From NCBI GenBank assembly GCA_005503065.1, contig SCOE01000040.1:1-48350 (forward strand): 48,350 nt of DNA, written 5' to 3'. Positions 1-8,460 of the stretch are shown piece by piece. The notes beneath the pieces are model-generated. The model ran no database searches. It was not told where the DNA came from and saw nothing but the letters and a program-made list of their open reading frames with translations. The position numbers and the translations under genes were made by a program. Source of the DNA: Comamonadaceae bacterium ALPHA2B. Its GTDB lineage: Bacteria > Pseudomonadota > Gammaproteobacteria > Burkholderiales > Burkholderiaceae_C. The first letter of the stretch is position 1. Each line of letters starts with the position of its first letter.

Positions 1-100
1 CTCCTGGAAGCCGCGCCGCAGGGGCGGGCGGGCCGCCCAGTGTCACGCAAGCGGCGTGCCGCTGCCGGGCGCCCCTTGCTGCCCCCGGCACAATCCCGTG

Positions 101-1348
101 ATGCGTTTCTTCAAGGACCTGAGCCTGTCGGCCTTCACCGCCGGTTTCGTCGCCGTGCTGGTGGGCTTCACCAGTTCGGTGGCCATCGTGTTCCAGGCCG
201 CCCAGGCCTTCGGCGCCACGCCGGAGGTGATCGCCTCGTGGATGTGGGCGCTTGGCCTGGGCATGGGACTGGCCACGCTGGTGCCCTCGCTGTGGCTGCG
301 CAAGCCGGTGATGATCGCCTGGAGCACGCCCGGCGCCGCGGTGCTGGCGACGGCGGGCGCGGGCCACAGCCTGGGGGAGGCGGTGGGCGCCTTCATGGTG
401 TGCGCGCTGCTCATCACCGTGGCCGGCGCCACGGGCTGGTTCGAGCGCGTGATGAACCGCATCCCGATGGCCATCGCCTCGGCCCTGCTCGCGGGCGTGC
501 TGGCGCGCTTCGGCCTGGCCGCCTTCACGGCCGCGCAGACGGCACTGGCGCTGGTGCTGCTCATGCTGGGCACCTACCTCGTGGCCCGGCGCGTGCTGCC
601 GCGCTACGCGGTGCCGCTGACGCTCCTGGCGGGCGTCGTCCATGCGGCCTGGCATGGCCAGCTCGCCTGGGGCGCGGTGCACGTCGACTTCACCTGGCCC
701 GTGTTCACCGCGCCGGTGTTCAACTGGCAGACGGCCTTCAGCGTGGCGCTCCCGCTCTTCATCGTCACCATGGCCTCGCAGAACCTGCCCGGCGTGGCGG
801 CCATCCGTGCTTCGGGCTACGACCTGCCCGTCAGCAAGCTCATCACGCTCAGCGGGCTGGCCACGCTGGTGCTGGCGCCCTTCGGCGCCTTCGCGCTCAA
901 CCTCAGCGCGATCACCGCGGCCATCGTCATGGGCCGCGAGGCGCACGAGAACCCGGCCCGGCGCTACACGGCGGCGGTGAGCTGCGGGGCGATCTACGTC
1001 GTCATCGGCCTCTTCGGCGCGGCCGTCACCGGGCTGCTCACCGCCTTCCCGAAGGAGCTGGTGGCGGCCATCGCCGGGCTGGCGCTGCTGGGCACCATCG
1101 GCAGCGGGCTGGCAGCGGCGGTGCGCGACGAGTCGCACCGCGAGGCGGCGCTGATCACCTTCCTGGTCACGCTCTCGGGCGTGACCATCGCCGGCATCGG
1201 CTCGGCCTTCTGGGGCGTGGTGGGCGGCGCCGTCGCGCTGGCCGTTCAGCAGCTGGGCCGAAAGTCCGCCGCCGGCAAGGACATCGCGCCTGCGTGCAAG
1301 ATGGCGCTCGACAAGAAAACCGAAGCCGCCAAGGCTGCCGCGAAATGA
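101..1348 (+). CDS. benE: Benzoate/H+ symporter, BenE family transporter
   Basis: A 415-residue inner-membrane protein made almost wholly of hydrophobic segments (about 11-12 membrane spans), with a charged Lys/Ala-rich cytoplasmic tail after about residue 385. The stretch MASQNLPGVA near the middle is a hallmark of BenE-type transporters, which import benzoate or related aromatic acids with protons. I chose the ATG at 101 because family members begin close to the first span; an in-frame ATG at 56 would add 15 residues unlike the family. No Shine-Dalgarno is visible, but CACAAT lies six bases before the ATG, so the mRNA could be leaderless. The stop overlaps the glutathione synthase start by 4 nt (ATGA). 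No ben or cat catabolic genes are in the window, so the substrate is unproven. Confidence 0.85.
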   Translation: MRFFKDLSLSAFTAGFVAVLVGFTSSVAIVFQAAQAFGATPEVIASWMWALGLGMGLATLVPSLWLRKPVMIAWSTPGAAVLATAGAGHSLGEAVGAFMVCALLITVAGATGWFERVMNRIPMAIASALLAGVLARFGLAAFTAAQTALALVLLMLGTYLVARRVLPRYAVPLTLLAGVVHAAWHGQLAWGAVHVDFTWPVFTAPVFNWQTAFSVALPLFIVTMASQNLPGVAAIRASGYDLPVSKLITLSGLATLVLAPFGAFALNLSAITAAIVMGREAHENPARRYTAAVSCGAIYVVIGLFGAAVTGLLTAFPKELVAAIAGLALLGTIGSGLAAAVRDESHREAALITFLVTLSGVTIAGIGSAFWGVVGGAVALAVQQLGRKSAAGKDIAPACKMALDKKTEAAKAAAK

Positions 1349-2301
1349 ACCTCCTCTTCGTCGCCGACCCGCTCGAGCACTTCAAGATCTACAAGGACAC
1401 CACCTTCTCGATGATGCGTGAGGCGCAGCGGCGCGGCCACCGCATCGCCGCCTGCCTGCCGCAGGATCTGCAGTGGAAGTCGGGCGACGTGGTCAAGGCC
1501 ACTGTGCGCCAGATCACGCTGACCGGTGACAAGCACGCCTGGTTCACCGAGGACCGCATCGAGACGAAGGCGCTGAAGGACTTCGGCGCGGTGCTCATGC
1601 GCAAGGACCCGCCCTTCGACGCCGAGTACATCTACGCCACGCACCTGCTGGAGCAGGCCGAGCGCGAGGGCGCGCAGGTGGTCAACAAGCCGCGCTCGCT
1701 GCGCGACCACCCCGAGAAGCTGGCGATCATGGAGTTCCCGCAGTTCACCACCCCCACGCTGGTCACGCGCAGCGCCGAGGCGGTGAAGGACTTCCACGCC
1801 GAGCACGGCGACATCATCCTCAAGCCGCTGGACGGCATGGGCGGCATGGGCATCTTCCGCGTGCGCGAGGACGGCCTGAACCTCGGCTCCATCACCGAGA
1901 CGCTCAACAAGAACGGCGCCGAGACCATCATGGTCCAGCGCTTCGTGCCCGACATCGTGAAGGGCGACAAGCGCGTGCTCGTCATCGGCGGCGAGCCGGT
2001 GCCCTTCAGCCTGGCGCGCATCCCGCAGGGCACCGAGGTGCGCGGCAACCTCGCGGCCGGCGGCAAGGGCGTGGCCCAGCCGCTGACCGACGAGGACTGG
2101 ACCATCGCGCGCGCCATCGGCCCGGTGCTGGCGCCGCGCGGCCTCCTGCTGATCGGCCTGGACGTGATCGGCGGCTGCCTCACCGAGATCAACGTCACCA
2201 GCCCCACCTGCTTTCAGGAGATCACCGACCAGACCGGCTTCGACGTGCCGGCGATGTTCGTCGACGCGCTGGAGAAAGTTCTGAGCGAAAAAGGCCGCTA
2301 G
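1345..2301 (+). CDS. gshB: Glutathione synthase (ATP-grasp)
   Basis: A 318-residue cytoplasmic enzyme that joins gamma-glutamylcysteine to glycine using ATP, the second step of glutathione synthesis. The start MNLLFVADPLEHFKIYKDTT, the substrate loop (VMRKDPPFD-like, here VLMRKDPPFD), the ATP-grasp glycine loop KPLDGMGGMGIFR and the C-terminal EINVTSPTCFQEI are all standard for GshB, and the length is normal (about 315). Its ATG overlaps the stop of the transporter gene by 4 nt, which implies translational coupling; joining these two products in an operon is odd functionally and may just reflect compact packing. gshA is not in the window. Confidence 0.95.
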   Translation: MNLLFVADPLEHFKIYKDTTFSMMREAQRRGHRIAACLPQDLQWKSGDVVKATVRQITLTGDKHAWFTEDRIETKALKDFGAVLMRKDPPFDAEYIYATHLLEQAEREGAQVVNKPRSLRDHPEKLAIMEFPQFTTPTLVTRSAEAVKDFHAEHGDIILKPLDGMGGMGIFRVREDGLNLGSITETLNKNGAETIMVQRFVPDIVKGDKRVLVIGGEPVPFSLARIPQGTEVRGNLAAGGKGVAQPLTDEDWTIARAIGPVLAPRGLLLIGLDVIGGCLTEINVTSPTCFQEITDQTGFDVPAMFVDALEKVLSEKGR

Positions 2302-2330
2302 CGCCCGTCCTGCTTGCGCAGTTCGCTATT

Positions 2331-2363
2331 GAATCGATAGCGCCTGCGCCGCACGGCGCAGGC
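2331..2363. repeat. Dispersed Comamonadaceae-type repeat, truncated copy, with hairpin
   Basis: Between gshB and the receptor gene, GCTATTGAATCGATAGC is followed directly by a perfect 10-bp stem (GCCTGCGCCG, loop CA, CGGCGCAGGC at 2342-2363). The first part matches the end motif of the repeat seen at six other places in the window; the G/C arm here is shortened to a simple hairpin. It sits between convergent genes and could also help terminate transcription, though no T-run follows. Confidence 0.6.
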
Positions 2364-2376
2364 CGGCCCCATCGGG

Positions 2377-4590
2377 TCAGAAGTCGATCGTGCCGCTCAC
2401 CGCGAAGGTGCGCGGCTGGCCCATCATCAGGTAGTTCGAGCCCTGCGTGCCGCCCACCGACGCCCAGTACGACTTGTCGAACAGGTTGTCGATGCGGGCA
2501 CGCAGCGTCAGCGTCCGGCCGTTGCCGATGTCCATGAGGTAGCGGGCCCCGACATCGACGCGGTTCCATGACGGCACGACCAGGGTGTTGGTCGCGTTGG
2601 CGTATTGCTTGGAGGTGTGCACCAGGCGTGCATTGACCGCCAGGCCGCGCACGCCCGGGATGTCCCACTCGGCACCGATGTTGAGCTGCTGCTTCGGCAC
2701 GCCGATGACGTCGTAGCCGTCGGTGGCGCCGTTGAGCGTGCGGCGTTGTTCCGCGTCCAGCAGCGTCAGCCCGCCGAGCACGCGCAGCCCCTTCACCGGT
2801 TCGCCGTACACCGAGAATTCCAGGCCGCGGTTGCGCTGCTCGCCGTTCGGGCCGTAGGTCTGGTTGACGACGTAGAAGTTGGGCTGTGCCGTCGAGAAGA
2901 AGGCGATGCTGCCGCCGAGGTTGCCGCCGTCGTACTTGACCCCGACTTCCTTCTGCTTGGAGCGGTACGGCGCGAAGATCTCCCCGCCGTTGGTGACCGG
3001 GCGGTTGTTCGCGGTGGTGGGAGCCACGTTGCCCTTGACCAGCGCCTCGATGTAGCTGGCGTAGACCGACACGCTCGGCGTCACGCGGAAGACCGCGCCC
3101 AGCACGGGCGTGGTGCGGCTCTTGTCGTAGCTGCTGTTGAGTGCGCCCGTGTTGTAGGCGTAGTTCTTCTGGTCGATCTTCTGGCGCCGGGCACCGACCG
3201 TGACCAGCAGGCGCTCGTCCATGAAGCCCAGGGTGTCGGCGACCGCAACGCTGGAGGTCTTGATGGTGTCGGTCAGCCGCGGGCCGGTCAGCCAGTTGCC
3301 GGTGAAGGCGCCGTTGGCCACCGGGTAGAACGACGCGTAGGGCATGTAGATGTTGTTGCGCACGCTGCCTGAAGAGATGGCGTAGGCGTTGTCGCGGTCG
3401 TTGTCGAAGGCGGCGGCCGACGCCACCACGGTGTGGCTCACCGGGCCGGTCGCGAACTTGGCGCGCACGCCCACTTCGCCCGTGCGCACCCGGTCTTCGC
3501 GCGTGTTGCTGAAGCGCGTGTTGCTGGTGGCGCCGAAGGCGTTGGTGAGGGTGGGGTTGGACAGCACGTTGTCCTCGTAACTGCTGCGCACGCCGCCCGC
3601 GGCCCAGGCCGTCACGTGGTCGGTGATGTCGACTTCGCCGCGCACGGTGGCGAACTTGTCGGTTTCCTTGGCATAGGTCCAGGGCTGGGCGAAGTTCGTG
3701 CGAGCGTCCGGCACCTGCGGGATGGGCAGGGTGGCCAGCGGCGTGACGCTCGGCCGGCCCTGCGCCAGGCTGTAGTTCTGGTAGCCGATGTCGGCCGACA
3801 GGCGCACGTTGCGGCTGCGCCAGTCGAAGCCCACGCCGAGCGCGCTGAGCTTCTGGCTCTCGTCGCCGATGCCGGTGCCGCCGTCGCGCCGGACGGCGTT
3901 GATGCGGATGCCGGTGCTCTGGTCCGGTCCGAAGCGGCGTGCGATGTCGGCGCTGACGTAGCCCTGGCCGCCCGTCTGCACGCCGAAGCCGATGCGCGTG
4001 AGCGGCTCGTTGGGCGCGCGCTTGGGCAGCAGGTTGATGGCGCCGCCGATGCCGCTGCCGAAGGGCGCGGCGCCGTTGAGGAAGCTGTTGGCGCCGCGGA
4101 AGACCTCGACGCGCTCGAAGAACTCCGACGCGATGTACTGGCGCGGCAGCATGCCGTAGAGGCCGTTGTACGCCACGTCGTCGGAATACACCGGGAAGCC
4201 GCGCACCACGTACAGCTCCTGGAAATTGCCGAAGCCGCGGGCCTGGCGCACCGAGGGGTCGTTGAGCAGCACGTCCGCCACGCTGCGCGCCTGCTGGTCC
4301 TGGATCAGCTCGTTCGTGTAGCTGGTGCTGGAGAACGGCGTTTCCATCACGTCCTGGGTGCCCAGGATGCCGACGCGGCCGCCCCGTGCCACCTGACCTC
4401 CGGCGAAGGGCTTGGCCAGGCCCTCGGCCGAGGCGTCGGCGCTGGCTTCGACGGTCACGGTCGACAGCGTGCCGGACGGGGCGGGCGCGGCCGGTTCGGC
4501 GGCCGTCTGGGCCGTGGCGGCGAAAGCCTGCGCAGCGAGGAATGCGGCCAGGGCCAGCGGGCGGGGAACGAAGGGGAAAGTCGATGGCAT
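2377..4590 (-). CDS. TonB-dependent siderophore receptor
   Basis: A 737-residue outer-membrane receptor for ferric siderophores. It has a signal peptide (about residues 1-28), a TonB box-like LSTVTVEA, a plug domain with QELYVVRGFPVYSDDVAYNG and RVEVFRGANSFLNG, and a long beta-barrel ending in ...AVSGTIDF with the C-terminal Phe expected of barrel proteins. The ATG at 4590 was chosen because it puts the signal peptide at the N-terminus; a TTG at 4611 is also in frame. A Fur-like box lies 26 bp upstream, so iron repression is likely. No FecI/FecR pair, siderophore synthesis or ABC importer lies nearby, and the ligand cannot be told. Confidence 0.92.
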   Translation of the reverse strand: MPSTFPFVPRPLALAAFLAAQAFAATAQTAAEPAAPAPSGTLSTVTVEASADASAEGLAKPFAGGQVARGGRVGILGTQDVMETPFSSTSYTNELIQDQQARSVADVLLNDPSVRQARGFGNFQELYVVRGFPVYSDDVAYNGLYGMLPRQYIASEFFERVEVFRGANSFLNGAAPFGSGIGGAINLLPKRAPNEPLTRIGFGVQTGGQGYVSADIARRFGPDQSTGIRINAVRRDGGTGIGDESQKLSALGVGFDWRSRNVRLSADIGYQNYSLAQGRPSVTPLATLPIPQVPDARTNFAQPWTYAKETDKFATVRGEVDITDHVTAWAAGGVRSSYEDNVLSNPTLTNAFGATSNTRFSNTREDRVRTGEVGVRAKFATGPVSHTVVASAAAFDNDRDNAYAISSGSVRNNIYMPYASFYPVANGAFTGNWLTGPRLTDTIKTSSVAVADTLGFMDERLLVTVGARRQKIDQKNYAYNTGALNSSYDKSRTTPVLGAVFRVTPSVSVYASYIEALVKGNVAPTTANNRPVTNGGEIFAPYRSKQKEVGVKYDGGNLGGSIAFFSTAQPNFYVVNQTYGPNGEQRNRGLEFSVYGEPVKGLRVLGGLTLLDAEQRRTLNGATDGYDVIGVPKQQLNIGAEWDIPGVRGLAVNARLVHTSKQYANATNTLVVPSWNRVDVGARYLMDIGNGRTLTLRARIDNLFDKSYWASVGGTQGSNYLMMGQPRTFAVSGTIDF

Positions 4591-4612
4591 GCCTGGAGAC
4601 CCGAGTAACAAT

Positions 4613-4631
4613 TCAAATGAGAAACATTATT
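4613..4631 (-). promoter_or_regulatory. Fur box upstream of TonB-dependent receptor
   Basis: AATGAGAAACATTATT at 4616-4631 matches the core AATGATAATCATTATC of the Fur consensus at 13 of 16 positions, in an otherwise very G/C-rich region. Its position about 26 bp before the receptor start fits iron-dependent repression by Fur. Confidence 0.65.
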
Positions 4632-4803
4632 GTTAACCCGAAATCGACCAAGCCCCGGTACTTTCTGGCGGGAGACGAAAGACTGTCGCCGGTCGCGTCG
4701 ATCTGCGGCGTGCACGCAACAGTTGGCAGGCAACTGCGCAGCAGCGCGAGGCAGGCGCCGCGGTACCGGCAGCAAGCCGGTCGGCCCCCTCGGCCGGGGG
4801 AAC

Positions 4804-5568
4804 TCAGCCGACCTGCCGTCCCTCGCGGAACACGCGCAGTTCGCCGGGCGCGAAGGGCGACCAGGTCTCGTTGGTGGTCAACGGCGCCGTCACGACCACG
4901 GCCACGCGGTCGTCGGGCGTGGTGTGCTGGGCGAAGTCGATGCTCAGGTCTTCATCGGCCAGCTGCGCCAGGTCGAAGGGGTGCCGGCGCTCGATGGACC
5001 ACAGGTGCGTCGACGCGTGCGCCCACAGCGCCTGGCCGTTGCTCAGCATGAAGTTGAAGGTGCCGTGGCGGGCGAGCTGCGGCGCCAGTTCGCGCAGCGT
5101 GAGCGTGAGTTCCTCCACCGTCGGCACGCCGGCGTGCGACTTCGCCAGCTCCTGCATGATCCAGCAGAAGGCGTGCTCGCTGTCGGTGTTGCCCACGGGG
5201 TGGAAGTTGCCGTGCAGGCGTGGGCGGAAGGTCTTCAGGTCGCCGTTGTGCGCGAAGACCCAGTAGCGGCCCCACAGCTCGCGCACGAAGGGGTGGCAGT
5301 TCTGCAGGTTGACCTCGCCCTGCGTCGCCTTGCGGATGTGGGCGATGACGTGGCGGCTCTTGATCGGGTAGCGGCGGATCAGCTCGGCCACCGGCGACTC
5401 GCAGGCCGGCAGGTGGTCGACGAAATGGCGCAGCCCGCGGTCCTCGAAGAAGGCGATGCCCCAGCCGTCGGCATGGTGGTCGGTGCGGCCGCCGCGCTGC
5501 GCGAAGCCCGTGAAGCTGAACTGCACGTCCGTCGGCGTGTTGCAGTTCATCCCTAGCAATTGGCACAT
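4804..5568 (-). CDS. Class II glutamine amidotransferase (YafJ/Dug3-like)
   Basis: A 254-residue protein that is a stand-alone class II (Ntn) glutamine amidotransferase domain. Cys2 directly after the initiator Met is the expected N-terminal nucleophile. HADGWGIAFF, the Arg in HIRKATQG and the FAHNGDL glutamine-binding motif follow in the usual order. The family hydrolyses the amide of glutamine or gamma-glutamyl compounds; yeast Dug3 takes part in glutathione breakdown, but the role of bacterial YafJ proteins is not established. It is alone on the minus strand, 213 bp beyond the receptor start and convergent with nothing nearby. Function beyond the domain is inferred. Confidence 0.85.
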   Translation of the reverse strand: MCQLLGMNCNTPTDVQFSFTGFAQRGGRTDHHADGWGIAFFEDRGLRHFVDHLPACESPVAELIRRYPIKSRHVIAHIRKATQGEVNLQNCHPFVRELWGRYWVFAHNGDLKTFRPRLHGNFHPVGNTDSEHAFCWIMQELAKSHAGVPTVEELTLTLRELAPQLARHGTFNFMLSNGQALWAHASTHLWSIERRHPFDLAQLADEDLSIDFAQHTTPDDRVAVVVTAPLTTNETWSPFAPGELRVFREGRQVG

Positions 5569-5622
5569 GGGGCCGATTAGACACGCAGCGGCTTGCCCCG
5601 GCGCGCCGCTGCCTGCCAGGCC

Positions 5623-6756
5623 TCAGCGCAGGAACTTGCCGTCCTGCGTCACCCGCACCATCTCGATGAAGCGCGAGCCGGTGTTGCCGGCGCCGGTGAA
5701 GTCCACGTCCATGCCCGCCACGCGCATGCGCATCGCCTTGAGCGCGGCGTGCAGGCGCGGCCGCGTGAGCTCGCGGCCGGTGCGCTTCAGGGCCTCGACC
5801 ATCACCAGCGCGTTCACATAGCCCTCGAAGCTCAGGTAGCCGACGGGCACCTGCGAGCGTTCGGCCAGCTGTCGGTAGTCGCGTGCCTGGGTGTCGGCGT
5901 CGCTCCAGGGATAGGGCACCACCTGCGAGATGGCGAGGCCGCTGGTCTGGTTGCCCACCAGCTTGGCCGTGAGGTCGCCCGGCACGATCGACATGCCGTA
6001 GAACATGGTGCTGCGCCCGCCTGCGGCGGCGGTGGCTTTCATCACCTCGCCGCCCACGGTGCCGCCCAGGTACATGATCACGGCCTGCGCCTTGCTGTCG
6101 GCCAGCGCCTTGCCGGCTGCGGCGGCGGTCGAGGCATCGCCCTTCACGGCCACCGAGGTCACGGCCTGCAGCTGGTGCGTGGCGAGCGCGGCCTCGACCA
6201 GCTTCACCACCTCGGCGCCGCCCGGGTTGTCGAGTGCGGCCACCGCGATGCGGTTGACCCCGACGGTCGTCAGGTGCTGCACCAGCGCCTGCGCCTCGCG
6301 CGCGAAGGTGGCGCGCACGAAGTAGGCCGCGCCGCCCGCCTTGTCGCGCGCCGAGTCCGAGACGGCGTAGCCCGCCACCATCGGCGCGCCGCTTTGCGCC
6401 AGCAGCTTCGCCGCCGCGGCGGTCGTGGCCGAGCCAACGCAGCAGAAGAAGGCGAAGGCATGGTGCTCTCCGAGCAGCCGCTCGTAGTTGGCCACCGCTT
6501 TCTCGGGCGAGAGGTCGTCGTCCAGCGACACCATCTTCACCTTGCGGCCGTTCACCCCGCCCTGGGCGTTCACCGCGTCGAAGGCCAGCTGCGCGCCGGC
6601 CAGCACCACCCGGATCGGCGCGCCGAGCGGGCCGTTCAGGATGCCGGTCTGCCCCAGCACGATGTCCCCTTCGGCGGCTCCCTGCGCCCGAAGCGCGCCG
6701 GTCCAGGCCAGGCCCGCACCGGCTGCGCCGGCGGCCAGCAAACGTCTGCGTTGCAT
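5623..6756 (-). CDS. ABC transporter substrate-binding protein, branched-chain amino acid (LivK/HAAT) family
   Basis: A 377-residue periplasmic binding protein of the type I fold. MQRRRLLAAGAAGAGLAWTG resembles a Tat-type signal (arginine run, hydrophobic stretch), with cleavage probably after LRAQG/A. The mature part starts with the family's DIVLGQTGILNGP and contains GGVNGRKVKMVSLDDDLSPEKA, typical of LivK-like receptors for amino acids, amides or aromatic acids. The permease and ATPase genes (livHMGF) are not adjacent, so it is an orphan receptor. Upstream at 6778-6793 two CAATTG hexamers are spaced by ATAA, a possible regulator site. Confidence 0.85.
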   Translation of the reverse strand: MQRRRLLAAGAAGAGLAWTGALRAQGAAEGDIVLGQTGILNGPLGAPIRVVLAGAQLAFDAVNAQGGVNGRKVKMVSLDDDLSPEKAVANYERLLGEHHAFAFFCCVGSATTAAAAKLLAQSGAPMVAGYAVSDSARDKAGGAAYFVRATFAREAQALVQHLTTVGVNRIAVAALDNPGGAEVVKLVEAALATHQLQAVTSVAVKGDASTAAAAGKALADSKAQAVIMYLGGTVGGEVMKATAAAGGRSTMFYGMSIVPGDLTAKLVGNQTSGLAISQVVPYPWSDADTQARDYRQLAERSQVPVGYLSFEGYVNALVMVEALKRTGRELTRPRLHAALKAMRMRVAGMDVDFTGAGNTGSRFIEMVRVTQDGKFLR

Positions 6757-6825
6757 GCCTTCTCTTTCGTTTTATTACAATTGATAACAATTGGACGCGA
6801 GAAGGGTCGCCGTGGGGCTTCGGGA

Positions 6826-8307
6826 TTACCCAGGGGCCGCGGGCTGCGGATCCGGGCCGGCGCGCAGCTGCCAGGCCGCGCACAGGGCCAGGCCGCACAG
6901 GGCCGCGAGGATCAGGAACACCTCGTTGAAGGCCGCCAGCCGCGCCGGGCTCGTGGCGGGGTTGGCCAGCGAGTCGCCATGGGCGGCCAGCCGCCATTCC
7001 AGCACCACGGCGCACAAACTCACGCCGGCCGCGCCGCCGAGCTGGCGCAGGAAGCTGATGGCGCTGGCGCCCTGCGGGATCAGCGGCTTGGCCAGCGGCC
7101 GCATCGAGCCGAGGTTGAGCGAGGGCAGGATGAAGCCCAGCCCGATGCGCCCCACGATGGCGAAGGCGACCAGCAGCCACAGGGTGCTCGCCAGGTCCAG
7201 CACCAGCATCAGCGCGAAGGACGCCGCCAGCAGCGCCAGGCCGATGCTCACCAGCAGCCATGTCGGCTGCCGGTCGGCCAGCCGGCCCACGCCGGCGATG
7301 GTGAAGGCCAGCACGATGCCGGCCGGCAGCATGATGGTGCCCACGTGCGAGGCCGAGAGGTGCAGCGCCACCTGCATGTACACCGGCAGCAGGTAGGTCG
7401 AGCCGAAGAGGGCGGTGCCGTAGATGAAGGCCACCACGCTGCCCATGGCGAACTGGCGGTAGCCGAAGAGGGCCATGTTCATGAGCGGCGCGCCGCCGGC
7501 TGCGGCCATGCGGCGCTGCCAGGCGATGAACAGCCCCAGCGCCACCGCCGCCAGCACCAGCAGCACCGCGGCCTGCAGCGGCGCGTCGCCGCGCAGTTCC
7601 ACCAGGCCGTTGAGCAGGCACAGCGTGCCCACGGTCGCGATCAGCATGCCGCGCCAGTCGAGCTGCTGCCCGCGCGCCGCGGTCGCGCCGCCGGGCGCGG
7701 TGACGGGCACGAACTTCCACGACAGCCACAGCGATGCGAGGCAGAACGGCACCACCATGAAGAAGATCGAGCGCCAGCCGAACAGGTCGACCAGCACGCC
7801 GCCGATGCTCGGGCCGATGGCCGGCGCCAGCACCACCCCCATGCCGAAGATGCCGCTTGCGCGGCCCTGTTCGTGCGGCTCGAAGGCGCGCAGGATGATG
7901 ATGGCGGGGATGGGCTGCACCACGCCCGCCGCCAGGCCCTCGGCCACGCGCGCGACCAGCACCAGCGAGAAGTTCTCGGCCAGGCCGCCCAGCAGTCCGC
8001 CGGCCAGCAGCAGCACCATCGTGCCCGAGTAGGTGCGCCGGTAACCGAAGCGCGACAGCAGCCAGGGCGTGGTGAGCATCGACACCGTCATCGCCACCAT
8101 GAAGCCCGAACTCACCCACTGCGCACGCTCCTGGCGGAGGTGGAAGTGCCGGCTCATGTCCGGGATGGCCACGTTCACGATGGTCGAGGACATGATCGAG
8201 GCCATCACGCCCACCATCACGGAGACCAGCAGCAGCCAGCGGTAGCGCTCGCCGTAGCGCTCGCGCAGGGATTGAAGGGGAGCCTGGGCGTGGTGCGGAT
8301 CGTTCAT
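6826..8307 (-). CDS. MFS multidrug exporter, DHA2 (EmrB/QacA) family, 14 TM
   Basis: A 493-residue inner-membrane drug:proton antiporter. After a short cytoplasmic N-terminus it has about 14 hydrophobic spans. Motif A-like sequence SRFGYRRTYSGTM and the DHA2 stretch IIILRAFEPHEQGRASGIFG, then PAIGPSIGGVLVDLFGWRSIFF (motif C region), place it with EmrB-type exporters. No membrane-fusion partner (EmrA) or dedicated regulator is adjacent. It lies 69 bp before the substrate-binding protein gene on the same strand, so the two could be co-transcribed. The exported compound is unknown. Confidence 0.88.
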   Translation of the reverse strand: MNDPHHAQAPLQSLRERYGERYRWLLLVSVMVGVMASIMSSTIVNVAIPDMSRHFHLRQERAQWVSSGFMVAMTVSMLTTPWLLSRFGYRRTYSGTMVLLLAGGLLGGLAENFSLVLVARVAEGLAAGVVQPIPAIIILRAFEPHEQGRASGIFGMGVVLAPAIGPSIGGVLVDLFGWRSIFFMVVPFCLASLWLSWKFVPVTAPGGATAARGQQLDWRGMLIATVGTLCLLNGLVELRGDAPLQAAVLLVLAAVALGLFIAWQRRMAAAGGAPLMNMALFGYRQFAMGSVVAFIYGTALFGSTYLLPVYMQVALHLSASHVGTIMLPAGIVLAFTIAGVGRLADRQPTWLLVSIGLALLAASFALMLVLDLASTLWLLVAFAIVGRIGLGFILPSLNLGSMRPLAKPLIPQGASAISFLRQLGGAAGVSLCAVVLEWRLAAHGDSLANPATSPARLAAFNEVFLILAALCGLALCAAWQLRAGPDPQPAAPG

Positions 8308-8460
8308 CGTGGCGGGGCGGCGGTCCTACAAGGATATCGGGCTTCGACGCGGCGAGGCGCTCGGCGACGACGTCCACAATGCCTTGCACACGGCGTCCGC
8401 GCGTGTGGGCCATGCCGCGCCGCCGCCTCGGACAACGTCGACACAACATCTAGGGATCCC

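Noticed and set aside
40-2301. Apparent fusion of benE region and gshB in one frame
   Set aside because: The first 435 codons are the wrong frame of benE; the real gshB begins at the ATG at 1345.
6778-6793. Strong operator before the LivK-type receptor (two CAATTG)
   Set aside because: Noted in the gene entry only; CAATTG is self-symmetric and short, and no regulator gene is adjacent.
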